This document shows positions 26,681 to 35,632 of a DNA stretch of 64,000 nt, piece by piece (the first letter of the stretch is position 1; each line of letters opens with the position of its first letter). Origin of the DNA: Arthrobacter liuii (GTDB lineage: Bacteria; Actinomycetota; Actinomycetes; Actinomycetales; Micrococcaceae). Where the stretch lies: NCBI RefSeq assembly GCF_014639275.1, contig NZ_BMFW01000001.1, positions 14,468 to 78,467 on the forward strand. Direction: 5' to 3'. The notes below the pieces were generated by a model. The model ran no database searches, was not told the DNA's origin, and worked only from the letters and a program-made list of their open reading frames with translations. Made by a program: the position numbers and the translations under genes.

Positions 26681-26905
26681 TTAGTCACGGCGTGGGGCGA
26701 TATCGCGGCCAAGGCGCCGTTCCGCAGGTACGTCCTGGACATCGCAGACCGCAAGCCAGACCTTGCGCGGCTCAATGCCCGCCGCAAGGGCCTGGTCAGC
26801 GGTGCGCCCACCTACGCCCGCAAGGACCAGCGTGCTGCTCAGCACGCGGGAGTACCCCGCGCCGAACTCGTCATCCATGAGACGCCAGTAGTCGCTGATT
26901 CGCAT
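26681..26905 (-). CDS. DUF3046 protein
   Basis: The 74-residue protein (MRISDYWRLMDDEFGAGYSR ... DVPAERRLGRDIAPRRD) matches DUF3046, a small actinobacterial family of unknown function that is almost always next to recA/recX (Rv2738c in M. tuberculosis). Here it is upstream of recA, in the same direction, with the recA LexA box in between. It is divergent from the MarR gene. Confidence 0.88.
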   Translation of the reverse strand: MRISDYWRLMDDEFGAGYSRVLSSTLVLAGVGGRTADQALAAGIEPRKVWLAVCDVQDVPAERRLGRDIAPRRD

Positions 26906-26933
26906 CGGTAAATCCTCTCATGATCGTGGACCC

Positions 26934-26939
26934 TAGAAT
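26934..26939 (+). promoter_or_regulatory. -10 element for leaderless MarR mRNA
   Basis: TAGAAT, then TGTTGCC, then ATG at 26947. This also decides the start codon, since an in-frame ATG at 26920 lies upstream of the promoter element. Confidence 0.65.
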
Positions 26940-26946
26940 TGTTGCC

Positions 26947-27474
26947 ATGAGCAACTCCCCGGATCTCCCGCAGCAAGACGCAGGCAAAGATGCCGCCGAT
27001 AGCGCGCTGCAGAATGTCGAACACCAGATCAGCCTCTTTTGGCGGCGGGCCCGGGCCATCTCCAACCAGCTCTCACGCCAGGTCCACCCCGACATGGAAC
27101 CTGCCGCGTATGGTCTGCTGACGGTTATCCGCCGGGAAGGACCCATCCGGCTCACCGAGCTTGCCATGAACATCGGGGTGGGCAAGCCGTCGGTCAGCCG
27201 GCAGATTGCCTTCCTGGAAAGCCTGGGGCTGGTATCCAAGGAGGCGGATCCGTTGGACCGCCGGGCGCAGTCCATCCGGCTGACGCCGAAGGGCGAAGAG
27301 AAGATGCACCAGGTCCAGGACGCCCGGCGCCAGGTCTTCCAGGAGCGGCTGCGCGAGTGGCCGGTGGAGGACCTGCAGGAGCTTGCCCGCTACATGGCCA
27401 AATTGAACTCCACCTATGAGCGTGACGGGTTCCCCAGGGAAGCCGCCGGCGCATCCCAGGCAGAGGACGCATAG
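26947..27474 (+). CDS. MarR family transcriptional regulator
   Basis: The 175-residue protein has the MarR winged helix-turn-helix at about 60-125: IRLTELAMNIGVGKPSVSRQIAFLESLGLVSKEADPLDRRAQSIRLTPKG, including the DPxDRR wing. MarR proteins are dimeric repressors that respond to small aromatic ligands or oxidation. Neither neighbour is an obvious target, so the regulated genes are unknown. The start is fixed by the leaderless promoter element. It ends at a strong bidirectional terminator. Confidence 0.92.
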   Translation: MSNSPDLPQQDAGKDAADSALQNVEHQISLFWRRARAISNQLSRQVHPDMEPAAYGLLTVIRREGPIRLTELAMNIGVGKPSVSRQIAFLESLGLVSKEADPLDRRAQSIRLTPKGEEKMHQVQDARRQVFQERLREWPVEDLQELARYMAKLNSTYERDGFPREAAGASQAEDA

Positions 27475-27533
27475 GCGGCCGGGACACAGGCCCCGGGTCC
27501 CCGGCCGCACGGCGGAACGGGGAGCCCGGACAA

Positions 27534-27572
27534 AAGCAGGAAGCCCCCGGCCTGGCCGGGGGCTTCCTGCTT
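27534..27572. terminator. Bidirectional terminator between MarR and ClgR-type genes
   Basis: AAGCAGGAAGCCCCCGGCC (27534-27552) and its exact complement (27554-27572) form a 19-bp perfect inverted repeat around one base. AAAA precedes and TT follows, giving weak U-tracts in both directions. Confidence 0.85.
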
Positions 27573-27604
27573 ATCCAAGGCCCACCTACGGGTGGGGGCT
27601 GCCT

Positions 27605-27964
27605 TTACCGGGCGCCGGAGAGAAGGCCTGTGGAGAGTTCGTCGTTCAGCTCAGAGTTGAGGTCCCGTTCCAGGTCACGGCCGTAACGCTGGGAGAATTC
27701 CTGCGGAACGGTGTCCGGAACTGCGACGCCTTCGGCTACTGCCACGCGGTCGCTGACCTCACGGAGCATGCTTGACAGCGGAACATCCAGTGCCGAGCAG
27801 ATTGAGGACAGAAGCTCCGACGATGCTTCCTTCTGGCCGCGCTCCACTTCGCTGAGGTATCCCAGGGAGACACGGGCGCTGTGCGAAACTTCACGGAGCG
27901 TGCGCCCCTGACGCTGGCGGACATCGCGCAGGACATCACCAATTTCGTGACGAAGTACTACCAT
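27605..27964 (-). CDS. ClgR-type XRE family transcriptional regulator
   Basis: The protein from ATG 27964 has 119 residues and begins directly with an XRE helix-turn-helix (about 5-65, [49 protein letters not shown]), closely like actinobacterial ClgR. ClgR activates clp protease and other proteostasis genes. The C-terminus ([14 protein letters not shown]) ends with small hydrophobic/Ala residues, as in ClgR proteins degraded by ClpP. AAGGAG lies six bases before this ATG; an in-frame ATG at 28057 would add 31 residues and is also possible, given a candidate promoter at 28119. Confidence 0.85.
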   Translation of the reverse strand: MVVLRHEIGDVLRDVRQRQGRTLREVSHSARVSLGYLSEVERGQKEASSELLSSICSALDVPLSSMLREVSDRVAVAEGVAVPDTVPQEFSQRYGRDLERDLNSELNDELSTGLLSGAR

Positions 27965-28118
27965 CTTGCGCTCCTTCTGTTCGCTCTTAGCCTGTTCGGC
28001 GAGGCCCACATCCTTCCAGCGGACAACGCCGTTCACGGATACGGGCTGCTTTACCATCTGTATCGCCTTGCTCCCTCATTGGTCAGGTCCGCCGCCGGCG
28101 AACCATCGTGGTCATTTC

Positions 28119-28147
28119 ATCCTAGGCGCCTCCGCTCACCGGAAGCG
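28119..28147 (-). promoter_or_regulatory. Candidate promoter and inverted repeat upstream of ClgR-type gene
   Basis: TAGGAT (28119-28124, minus strand) looks like a -10 hexamer. Just upstream, CGCT-N7-AGCG (28133-28147) is an inverted repeat that could be an operator, possibly for autoregulation. Its spacing differs from the published ClgR box, so assignment is weak. Confidence 0.35.
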
Positions 28148-28224
28148 ACACAATGTAATAACTAATCGGTACCGGCTTTTGTTCCCGCCAACTTTACGCT
28201 CGGTAACTTCGTGGACCACTTAGG

Positions 28225-28704
28225 TCAGGCGGACAAGGCCTCAAGGAGCCTTTCAAGGGCGGCCCCGCAGGCAGCGGCACGGATGTCAGGCCTGCTGCCC
28301 GTAAAGGAATATTCGAAACCTGCGGTTCCGGCGACTGTGGCAATCCCGACGTAGACCCGCCCCACGGGCTTGCCGTCGTGGGCATCGGGACCTGCCACAC
28401 CGGTGGTGGAAAGTCCGACGTCGGCGCCAAGGACCGTCCGCGCCCCGGCTGCCATGGCCCGGGCGACGTCCGGGTCGACGGAGCCCACACGGGCCAGCAG
28501 ATCGGTGGGGACGTGCAGCACCGCGTCCTTCACGGAGTTCTGGTAAGCCACCACCCCACCCTGCAGCATGCCTGATGCGCCGGGCGTGTCGGCCAGGATT
28601 GCTGACACCATCCCGGCCGTCAGCGACTCGGCGGTAGCAACGGTCTGCCCGGACTCAAGCGCCGCGCGTACGGCCTGCGCGGCCAAATGGTGGAGGTTGC
28701 TCAC
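28225..28704 (-). CDS. CinA C-terminal family protein (nicotinamide-nucleotide amidase PncC)
   Basis: The 159-residue protein is the stand-alone CinA C-terminal domain: TVATAESLTAGMVSAILADTPGASGMLQGGVVAYQNSVK and GLSTTGVAGPDAHDGKPVGRVYVGIA. The Ser in AESLTAG and the GVAGP loop form the active site that deamidates NMN in pyridine nucleotide recycling. The N-terminal CinA domain is absent. The GTG start overlaps the pgsA stop as GTGA. The pgsA-cinA-regulator order is the standard actinobacterial arrangement. Confidence 0.92.
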   Translation of the reverse strand: MSNLHHLAAQAVRAALESGQTVATAESLTAGMVSAILADTPGASGMLQGGVVAYQNSVKDAVLHVPTDLLARVGSVDPDVARAMAAGARTVLGADVGLSTTGVAGPDAHDGKPVGRVYVGIATVAGTAGFEYSFTGSRPDIRAAACGAALERLLEALSA

Positions 28705-29345
28705 GCCTCTTCCTGTCCTTGTGCGGTTCCTGCCTGCCGCTTGCCCTCTGCCCGAAGGCGCAGGGCCAGCACAACATATTCGACGCCGGTCCACAGCGTG
28801 ATCACCACGGCAGCCATCATGACCGCGAACGCGACCCAGGACATCCAGGGCGCGAACGCCGCCAACGGCAGGAGGTAGAGGAAGATCGCCGCAGTTTGCA
28901 CAACGGTCTTGAGCTTGCCGCCGCGGGAGGCGGGGATGACCCCGTAGCGGATCACGAAGAAGCGCAGGGCGGTGATCCCCCATTCCCGCACCAGGATCAC
29001 GATGGTTGCCCACCAGGGCAGTTCGCCCAGCAGGGACAGCATCACCAGCGCGGAGCCGGTGAGGAGTTTGTCCGCGATGGGGTCGGCGATCTTGCCGAAG
29101 TCCGTGACGAGGTTCCGGCTCCTGGCGATGTCGCCGTCGAGCTTGTCCGTGTAGATGGCGACGGCGAACACCACCACCGCCGCCCAGCGCCACGGCCCCG
29201 AGACGCTGTGCAGCCCGGGCGCGTCCGCCACGAGGCACCACACGAAAAACGGGACCAGCGCGATGCGGATCATGGTCAGGACATTGGGAAGGTTCCAGAC
29301 CCCGGCACGGCCCTGGCCGGCGGCGGTTGCATCGGTGCTAGTCAC
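28701..29345 (-). CDS. pgsA: CDP-diacylglycerol--glycerol-3-phosphate 3-phosphatidyltransferase
   Basis: The 214-residue membrane enzyme has the CDP-alcohol phosphotransferase motif DGDIARSRNLVTDFGKIADPIADK (DG-X2-AR-X8-G-X3-D-X3-D) and about five membrane helices. It makes phosphatidylglycerol phosphate. A TAGCCT hexamer six bases before the GTG suggests a leaderless transcript in addition to read-through from ftsK, whose stop is 18 bases upstream. Confidence 0.93.
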   Translation of the reverse strand: MTSTDATAAGQGRAGVWNLPNVLTMIRIALVPFFVWCLVADAPGLHSVSGPWRWAAVVVFAVAIYTDKLDGDIARSRNLVTDFGKIADPIADKLLTGSALVMLSLLGELPWWATIVILVREWGITALRFFVIRYGVIPASRGGKLKTVVQTAAIFLYLLPLAAFAPWMSWVAFAVMMAAVVITLWTGVEYVVLALRLRAEGKRQAGTAQGQEEA

Positions 29346-29351
29346 GTTTCT

Positions 29352-29357
29352 AGGCTA
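29352..29357 (-). promoter_or_regulatory. Possible -10 element for leaderless pgsA mRNA
   Basis: TAGCCT (minus strand), then AGAAAC, then GTG at 29345, within the 17-base gap after ftsK. Confidence 0.4.
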
Positions 29358-29362
29358 CCGGG

Positions 29363-32257
29363 CTAGCGTCCGGTGAGGGACCAGGCGTCTTCGGAACCGT
29401 CCTCGTCATCGCCATGCCCGCCTGGAGCGGAATCCGAGCCGTCGTAATACTCGACGTTCTGCTTCCTGTTGTCCAGGTCGGCGGCCACCAGGTCCTCGGC
29501 GTAGCCGCCCTGGGCGATGTTGGCATTGGCGTTGTCGCTGAGCGCGGCCGTCTGCGAATCGGCAGCGGCGGGTGCCTCCTGGCCCTTCATGGCGGCCAGG
29601 ACGGCAGCGAGGTCGTCCGGCTTGACCAGCACATCGCGCGCCTTGGAGCCCTCGGAGGGTCCCACCACCCCGCGTGATTCGAGCAGGTCCATGAGGCGTC
29701 CGGCCTTGGCGAACCCTACGCGGAGCTTGCGCTGGAGCATCGAGGTGGACCCGAACTGCGTGGTCACCACCAGTTCCGTCGCCTGCAGCAGGACCTCGAG
29801 GTCGTCCCCGATGTCGTCGTCGATCTGCTTCTTGGGGGCCTCCGCGGCGACGTCGTCGCGGTAGGTCGCCTGGAGCTGCCCCTTGACGTGCTCCACCACC
29901 TTGTGGATCTCCGACTCGGTGACCCAGGCGCCCTGGACGCGCATGGCCTTGGACGCGCCCATGGGCAGGAAGAGCGCATCGCCCTGGCCGATGAGCTTTT
30001 CCGCGCCGGGCTGGTCCAGCACCACGCGGGAGTCGGTGACGGAGGACGTGGCAAAGGCCATGCGGGAGGGCACGTTGGCCTTGATGAGGCCGGTGACCAC
30101 GTCCACGGAGGGACGCTGGGTGGCCAGGACCAGGTGGATGCCGGCGGCGCGGGCGAGCTGGGTGATGCGGACGATCGAATCTTCGACGTCGCGCGGTGCC
30201 ACCATCATGAGGTCCGCGAGTTCGTCGACGATCACCAGGAGGTACGGGTAGGGCCGGATGACGCGCTTGGAATCCACGGGCGGCTGGACCTTGCCGGCCC
30301 GCACGGCCTTGTTGAAGTCGTCAATGTGCTTGAAGCCGTAGTTGGCGAGGTCGTCGTAGCGGGCGTCCATTTCCCGCACCACCCACTGCAGGGCTTCGGC
30401 AGCTTTTTTGGGGTTGGTGATGATGGGCGTGATCAGGTGCGGGACGCCTTCGTAGGCAGTGAGTTCCACGCGTTTCGGGTCCACCATCACCATGCGCACT
30501 TCGTCCGGGGTGGCACGCATGAGGATGGAGGTGATCATGGAGTTCACGAAGGATGACTTGCCGGCGCCCGTTGCACCGGCCACCAGGAGGTGCGGCATCT
30601 TGGCCAGGTTGGCCACCACGTAGCCGCCCTCCACGTCCTTCCCCACGCCCATGACCATGGGGTGGTCCGTGCGCCGCGCGTTCTGGCTGCGCAGTACATC
30701 GCCCAGGGAAACGGTCTCACGGTCGGTATTGGGGATCTCGATGCCGATGGCGGACTTGCCTGGGATGGGGCTGAGGATGCGGACGTCGCTGGAGGCCACG
30801 GCGTAGGAGATGTTCTTGGACAGCGCGGTGACGCGCTCCACCTTGGTGCCGGGCGAGAGCTCGATCTCGTAGCGGGTGACAGTGGGCCCGCGGCTGAAGC
30901 CGGTCACGGTGGCATCGACGTTGAACTGGGTCAGGGTGTCGGTCAGGGCGGCGACGACGGCGTCATTGGCTTCGGTGCGCTCCTTCGGGATGGAGCCAGG
31001 GGTCAGGTAGTCCGAGGCAGGCAGGGTGTACGTGACGTCGCCGGCGAGCGAGAGCTGCTCGGTCCGCTGCGGGATGGGAACGGGCGGCGGGGCGGGCGCC
31101 ACCGGGTTGGAGGGAACGGTGGGCGCAGCGGCGCCTGGTTTGCCCGGGGCAGCGGCGCCGGGGATGACGAGCGGGATGGCCTCGGTGGCGTTCTCGGGCG
31201 GCGATGCCTGCGGGGCGGGGCCCAGGCCCTGGGCCGCCTTGATCTTTTCGACGGCGATCTCGGCCTGGGTGGGCCGCCGCACGCCGGGAGCGGGCCGCGC
31301 AGGTTCGCGCTCGTCGTCGTCAATGACGGCGTGCTCGAAGGCTTCATCGCCCACGTAGCCCTCAAGGCCGGCCTCGGACTCCCCGTTCTTGCCAAAGAGC
31401 TTGCGCTTCTTCTTTTTCGGTGCGGCGGGGGCCGGGCGTTCGAGGTAGCTGCGGTCGTGGGCGTCCCCGGAGTGCTCCTGGTCCATCAGGTCGATGCCCA
31501 TGAGGTGCTCGTAGGCTCCGCGGAGGCGGCGCGGGATGGCGGTGAACGGGGTGGCCGTGATGATCAGCAGTGAAATGAAGGCGAGCAGGCCGTAGAGGCC
31601 CGCGGGCACGGCGGGATGGATGGCGGCCAGCGGCGCGGCGGCCAGGAAGCCGAGCATGCCGCCGGCTTTGCGGAGGCCGTCGAAGCCGTCGGCGACAGTG
31701 GGCTGGCCACCCAGGATGTGCGCCAGGCCGCAGCCGGCGAACGTCATGATCAGGAAGCCGATGCCCACCCTGTTGTTGCCCCGGCCGTCGGAAGGCTGCC
31801 GGAACAGCCGGAAGGCGCAGACGAAAAGCATGAGCGGGAGCAGCAGGGAAATCCAGCCGAAGGTGCCGTTCACCACGGCGTAGACGGCGTCGGGGAACCA
31901 CCCCGTCAGCCCCCACCAGGCGAAAGTGGCGATGAAGATGCCCAGCGCCAGGTTGAACAGGGCGGCACCATCGCGGCGATCCTCGGCGGGGAGGTCGCTG
32001 ACGTCATGGCCGATGCGGCGCACTCCCCCGCCCACCAGGTGGCCCACCCCCAGCCATGCTCCGCCCACCACGCGCAGCAGCCAGGGCTGGTGGTGTTCGA
32101 CGGCGGGAAGCTGGCGGGTACGTGCGGTGCTGGACGAACCGCCGCGTGCTGCCTTGCTGGCGGTGGAACCGGTTCCGCGGCCTGTGGAACTGCCCGCTTT
32201 GCTGCCGGAGCTGCCCCTGCCGGTACCTTTGGGCGCGGAAGTAGTACGTGTGGCCAT
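29363..32257 (-). CDS. ftsK: DNA translocase FtsK
   Basis: The 964-residue protein has a Ser/Gly-rich start, about four membrane helices (within about 85-260), a charged and Pro-rich linker, the alpha/beta motor (Walker A GATGAGKSS, LVIVDELADLMM) and the C-terminal gamma winged helix (STSMLQRKLRVGFAKAGRLMDLLESRGVVGPSEGSKAR) that reads KOPS sites. It pumps chromosome ends through the septum and activates XerCD. ATG at 32257 has TAGCGT seven bases ahead. Downstream of the gamma domain there is a ~60-residue acidic tail. Confidence 0.95.
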   Translation of the reverse strand: MATRTTSAPKGTGRGSSGSKAGSSTGRGTGSTASKAARGGSSSTARTRQLPAVEHHQPWLLRVVGGAWLGVGHLVGGGVRRIGHDVSDLPAEDRRDGAALFNLALGIFIATFAWWGLTGWFPDAVYAVVNGTFGWISLLLPLMLFVCAFRLFRQPSDGRGNNRVGIGFLIMTFAGCGLAHILGGQPTVADGFDGLRKAGGMLGFLAAAPLAAIHPAVPAGLYGLLAFISLLIITATPFTAIPRRLRGAYEHLMGIDLMDQEHSGDAHDRSYLERPAPAAPKKKKRKLFGKNGESEAGLEGYVGDEAFEHAVIDDDEREPARPAPGVRRPTQAEIAVEKIKAAQGLGPAPQASPPENATEAIPLVIPGAAAPGKPGAAAPTVPSNPVAPAPPPVPIPQRTEQLSLAGDVTYTLPASDYLTPGSIPKERTEANDAVVAALTDTLTQFNVDATVTGFSRGPTVTRYEIELSPGTKVERVTALSKNISYAVASSDVRILSPIPGKSAIGIEIPNTDRETVSLGDVLRSQNARRTDHPMVMGVGKDVEGGYVVANLAKMPHLLVAGATGAGKSSFVNSMITSILMRATPDEVRMVMVDPKRVELTAYEGVPHLITPIITNPKKAAEALQWVVREMDARYDDLANYGFKHIDDFNKAVRAGKVQPPVDSKRVIRPYPYLLVIVDELADLMMVAPRDVEDSIVRITQLARAAGIHLVLATQRPSVDVVTGLIKANVPSRMAFATSSVTDSRVVLDQPGAEKLIGQGDALFLPMGASKAMRVQGAWVTESEIHKVVEHVKGQLQATYRDDVAAEAPKKQIDDDIGDDLEVLLQATELVVTTQFGSTSMLQRKLRVGFAKAGRLMDLLESRGVVGPSEGSKARDVLVKPDDLAAVLAAMKGQEAPAAADSQTAALSDNANANIAQGGYAEDLVAADLDNRKQNVEYYDGSDSAPGGHGDDEDGSEDAWSLTGR

Positions 32258-32264
32258 GGTAGCC

Positions 32265-32270
32265 ACGCTA
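32265..32270 (-). promoter_or_regulatory. -10 element for leaderless ftsK mRNA
   Basis: TAGCGT (minus strand), then GGCTACC, then ATG at 32257. Confidence 0.55.
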
Positions 32271-32339
32271 CCGGAAGCATGCTGTGAATCCGGGGATATC
32301 GGGGCCGGGCACATCCCCGGCACCTGCCCTTAAATACCT

Positions 32340-32379
32340 CCGGCCCGCACCCCTGCCTGAAGCGGGGAGTGCGGGCCGG
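32340..32379 (-). terminator. Terminator hairpin after RNase J gene
   Basis: CCGGCCCGCAC (32340-32350) pairs with GTGCGGGCCGG (32369-32379), an 11-bp perfect outer stem, with further pairing inside. It lies 19 bases after the rnj stop on the minus strand; no long U-tract follows. Confidence 0.7.
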
Positions 32380-32397
32380 CGCCTGCGGCAGAGGCCG

Positions 32398-34089
32398 TCA
32401 GGCCTCGAGCACCACCGGAATGATCATGGGCTTGCGGCGCAGCTTCCGGTTGACCCACGTGCCCACAACCCGGCGCACCACTTGCTGGAGCTGGTGGCTC
32501 GTGTGGTCGGCGTGGTTTTGGACCGCTTCCTCCAGGGCCGCGTTGATCTTGGGGATGATGTCGTCGAAGACCGAATCGTCCTCGGCTACACCGCGGGCAT
32601 GGATCTCCGGACCGGACACCACCTTGCCGGTGGCACGGTGGACGACCGTGATGATGGAGATGAAGCCTTCGTCACCCAGGATCCGGCGGTCCTTGAGGTC
32701 TGCGTCGGTGATCTCGCCCACGCTGGAACCGTCCACGTAGACGAAGCCCACTTCAACCTGGCCCACGATGTCCGCCTGGTGGTCGCGCAGGTCGATGACG
32801 GTACCGTTGTCCGCGAGGATGACGCTGGCATCCGGTACGCCGGACTCGATGGCGATCTTGCCGTTGGCGATCAGGTGGCGGGTTTCGCCGTGCACGGGCA
32901 TGGCGTTGAGCGGCTCAAGGATGTTGTAGCAGTAGAGCAGCTCGCCCGCAGCGGCATGGCCGGACACATGGACCTTCGCGTTGCCCTTATGGATGACGTC
33001 GGCACCGAGCTTGAGGAGCCCGTTGATGATCCGGAACACGGCGTTTTCGTTGCCCGGGATGAGGCTGGAGGCCAGGATGACGGTATCGCCGTCGCCCACC
33101 ACCACCCGGTGGTCCCCGTTTGCCATCCGGGACAGCGCCGCCATGGGCTCGCCCTGGGAACCGGTGGACATGAGCACCACGCGGTTGTCCGGAAGGTTAT
33201 CGATGTTCTTGATATCGACGATCAGCCCGGCGGGAACGTCCAGGTAGCCCAGTTTCTCGGCGATGGCCATGTTGCGGACCATGGAGCGGCCCACGAAGGC
33301 CACCTTGCGGTTGTGCTTGGCTGCGGCGTCCAGGACCTGCTGCACGCGGTGGACGTGGGAGGAAAAGGACGCCACGATGATGCGCTTGGTGGCCTGGCCA
33401 AAAAGCCGTTCCAGCGTGGGGCCGATTTCCTTCTCGGCCGTGGTGAATCCGGGGACGTCGGCGTTGGTGGAGTCGGACATGAAGAGGTCCACGCCCTCTT
33501 CGCCCAGCTTGGCGAAGTGCCGCAGGTCGGTGATGCGGCCGTCCAGGGGGAGCTGGTCCATCTTGAAGTCGCCGGTGTGCAGGACGGTGCCGCCCGCGGT
33601 GCGGATGAACACGGCCAAGGCGTCCGGGATGGAGTGGTTGACCGCCACAAACTCGCATTCGAAGGGCCCGAACTTCTCCACCTGGCCCTCTTCCACTGTC
33701 AGGGTGTAGGGCCGGATGCGGTGCTCCTGCAGTTTCGCCTCGATCAGGGCGAGGGTCAGCTGCGATCCCACCAGGGGGATGTCGTTGCGCAGGCGCAGGA
33801 GGTACGGCACAGCACCGATGTGGTCCTCGTGGCCGTGCGTGAGGATCACGGCAACGACGTCGTCAAGGCGGTCTTCGATGTAGGAGAAGTCCGGCAGGAT
33901 CAGGTCAACGCCGGGCTGGGTTTCCTCGGGAAAGAGGACGCCGCAGTCCACGATCAGCAGTTTGCCGTCGATTTCGAACACGGCCATGTTCCGGCCGATC
34001 TCCCCCAGTCCGCCAAGCGGAACGATCCGCAGCGTGCCCTGGGGCAGGCGCGGCGGGGTGACGAGGCCGGTAAGGGCAGTTTGGGTCAT
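32398..34089 (-). CDS. rnj: Ribonuclease J
   Basis: The 563-residue protein has the metallo-beta-lactamase zinc motif THGHEDHIG (His85, His87, Asp89, His90), the beta-CASP domain (VGRSMVRNMAIAEKLG, VSGHAAAGELL) and the C-terminal RNase J domain. It combines 5'-3' exonuclease and endonuclease activity in mRNA decay and rRNA maturation. ATG at 34089 matches the family; more upstream in-frame codons have no ribosome site. It follows dapA by 40 bases on the same strand, the usual dapA-rnj pair of Actinobacteria. Confidence 0.96.
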   Translation of the reverse strand: MTQTALTGLVTPPRLPQGTLRIVPLGGLGEIGRNMAVFEIDGKLLIVDCGVLFPEETQPGVDLILPDFSYIEDRLDDVVAVILTHGHEDHIGAVPYLLRLRNDIPLVGSQLTLALIEAKLQEHRIRPYTLTVEEGQVEKFGPFECEFVAVNHSIPDALAVFIRTAGGTVLHTGDFKMDQLPLDGRITDLRHFAKLGEEGVDLFMSDSTNADVPGFTTAEKEIGPTLERLFGQATKRIIVASFSSHVHRVQQVLDAAAKHNRKVAFVGRSMVRNMAIAEKLGYLDVPAGLIVDIKNIDNLPDNRVVLMSTGSQGEPMAALSRMANGDHRVVVGDGDTVILASSLIPGNENAVFRIINGLLKLGADVIHKGNAKVHVSGHAAAGELLYCYNILEPLNAMPVHGETRHLIANGKIAIESGVPDASVILADNGTVIDLRDHQADIVGQVEVGFVYVDGSSVGEITDADLKDRRILGDEGFISIITVVHRATGKVVSGPEIHARGVAEDDSVFDDIIPKINAALEEAVQNHADHTSHQLQQVVRRVVGTWVNRKLRRKPMIIPVVLEA

Positions 34090-34129
34090 AGTGCACTTCT
34101 TTCCAGGCGGAAGGGTGCCGGTCTTAGCC

Positions 34130-35038
34130 TCAGGAGAAGACCAGCCCCGCTTCCGCCAAATCCCCGCGGATGGTTTCGATCTCGGTTTCGTCCGGCTCCA
34201 CGAGGGGCAAACGGACAATCGAGTTGGGCAGGACTCCCTGCCATTTAAGAATCTGTTTGGCCGCTACGGCCCCCTGGACACGGGTCATCGTTGCGCGGAC
34301 CACCGGCTGCAGCTCGAAGTTGATCTTGCGGGCAGTGCCAAGGTCGTTGGCGTTGACGGCGTCAATGAGTTCGCGGAAGCGGCGGGTGGCCACGTGCGTG
34401 GTGACACCCACCAGGCCGACGGCGCCCAGCGCCATCCAGGGAAGGGTCAGTCCGTCATCGCCCGAGTAGAAGAGGAGGTCGGTTTCCGCCATGACACGGG
34501 TAGCTGCGGTGAAATCGGCCTTGGCGTCCTTGACGGCGACGATGTTGGGGTGCTGGGCCAGGCGGATCATGGTGTCCGGCTCGATGGGGATGGATGACCG
34601 GCCGGGAATGTCGTACAGCATGACGGGGACGTCCACGGCGGAGGCGATGGTCTCGAAGTGGGCGCGGACACCGGCCTGGCTGGGCTTGTTGTAGTAAGGG
34701 GTCACCAGGAGGAGTCCGTCGACGCCGAGGGCAGCAGCCTGCTGGGAGAGGTGGACTGAGTGCGCCGTGTCATTGGTGCCGGTACCGGCAATGATGGCCG
34801 CCCGGCCGCCTACGGCGTCCTTCACGGCGCGGAACATGCCGAGGTTTTCTTCGTCCGTGAGTGTGGACGTTTCGCCGGTGGTGCCGGTCACCACCAGGCC
34901 GTCGCAGCCGTCGTCGACCAGCTTGCTGGCCAGCGCTGCCGCCTGGTCGTAATCCACGGCGCCGTCCTTGGTGAACGGCGTGACCATGGCGGTCAGGAGG
35001 GTACCGAGGGCAGGGATGTGCGCGGAAGAATCAGCCAT
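34130..35038 (-). CDS. dapA: 4-hydroxy-tetrahydrodipicolinate synthase
   Basis: The 302-residue TIM barrel has VVTGTTGETSTLT, TPYYNKPSQAG, the Tyr region LYDIPGRSSI and the Schiff-base lysine in IVAVKDAKAD. It condenses pyruvate with aspartate semialdehyde, the first committed step of lysine/DAP synthesis; dapB and dapF are in the same window. ATG at 35038 follows a TAACGT hexamer at seven bases, so the mRNA is probably leaderless. Confidence 0.96.
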   Translation of the reverse strand: MADSSAHIPALGTLLTAMVTPFTKDGAVDYDQAAALASKLVDDGCDGLVVTGTTGETSTLTDEENLGMFRAVKDAVGGRAAIIAGTGTNDTAHSVHLSQQAAALGVDGLLLVTPYYNKPSQAGVRAHFETIASAVDVPVMLYDIPGRSSIPIEPDTMIRLAQHPNIVAVKDAKADFTAATRVMAETDLLFYSGDDGLTLPWMALGAVGLVGVTTHVATRRFRELIDAVNANDLGTARKINFELQPVVRATMTRVQGAVAAKQILKWQGVLPNSIVRLPLVEPDETEIETIRGDLAEAGLVFS

Positions 35039-35045
35039 GGAAAAA

Positions 35046-35051
35046 ACGTTA
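35046..35051 (-). promoter_or_regulatory. -10 element for leaderless dapA mRNA
   Basis: TAACGT (minus strand), then TTTTTCC, then ATG at 35038. Confidence 0.6.
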
Positions 35052-35096
35052 CCCTGTCCCCCGCGGGTTAGGACAATGCCACGGGCGTGACAAGCG

Positions 35097-35630
35097 TCAA
35101 ATACGTCGCTGCCCGGGCCGCGGCGCATCTGCTCCGGCATGGCAATAGCGGCCGACGGCGGCCTGCCGGAGGTCCTCAGCCCAGGAAGCGAGCCGTTGGG
35201 CAGCCCGCACGTAGTGGAACAGCTCCGTGGGCGTCAGGGCGTCGATATCCGTTTCCGCCAGCCGGCGGGCCAGCTCCGCCCCCTCCGGCTGCGCAGCCAG
35301 GCTGACGCCTTCGCGTTCCCACGTGACGTCCTCGGCCGGGCGCCCGGAGACCAGTTGGCGGAACAGGTAGTCCACTACTCCCGGGCTCAGCGCTTTCAGC
35401 GGCCCGCCCCCGGCGTCCGCACCTCCAGGCGGCGGGCCTGCCGGACGGGAACCTGCCGACTTGCTCCTGGGCTGCGGGTTTCCCGATAGCAGGCTTCCTG
35501 GCCGCGCAGTGGTTCCTGGCTGGACAGTGGCTGGCTGCACAGCGGCTGGGGGCTGCACAGTTGCCGAGGGCTGGCGTTCCCGCCCCTGCGGTGCGGGGGC
35601 TCCGAATGATCGCATCTCCATGGCAGCCAT
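35097..35630 (-). CDS. Unknown 177-residue protein with a LexA box at its start
   Basis: I do not recognise this gene with certainty. The first ~75 residues are low-complexity, rich in Pro, Gln, Ala, Gly and Ser (for example VQPPAAVQPATVQPG). Residues ~78-165 look folded and helical: ALSPGVVDYLFRQLVSGRP and DIDALTPTELFHYVRAAQRL followed by ASWAEDLRQAAVGRY. The last helix resembles the N-terminal helix of DUF222 proteins, but there is no HNH motif. No signal peptide or membrane helix. ATG at 35630 is two bases after a LexA palindrome; the mRNA would be leaderless or start within the box. ATGs at 35621 and 35615 are alternatives. SOS-controlled expression is likely; function is unknown. Confidence 0.7.
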   Translation of the reverse strand: MAAMEMRSFGAPAPQGRERQPSATVQPPAAVQPATVQPGTTARPGSLLSGNPQPRSKSAGSRPAGPPPGGADAGGGPLKALSPGVVDYLFRQLVSGRPAEDVTWEREGVSLAAQPEGAELARRLAETDIDALTPTELFHYVRAAQRLASWAEDLRQAAVGRYCHAGADAPRPGQRRI

Positions 35631-35632
35631 AT

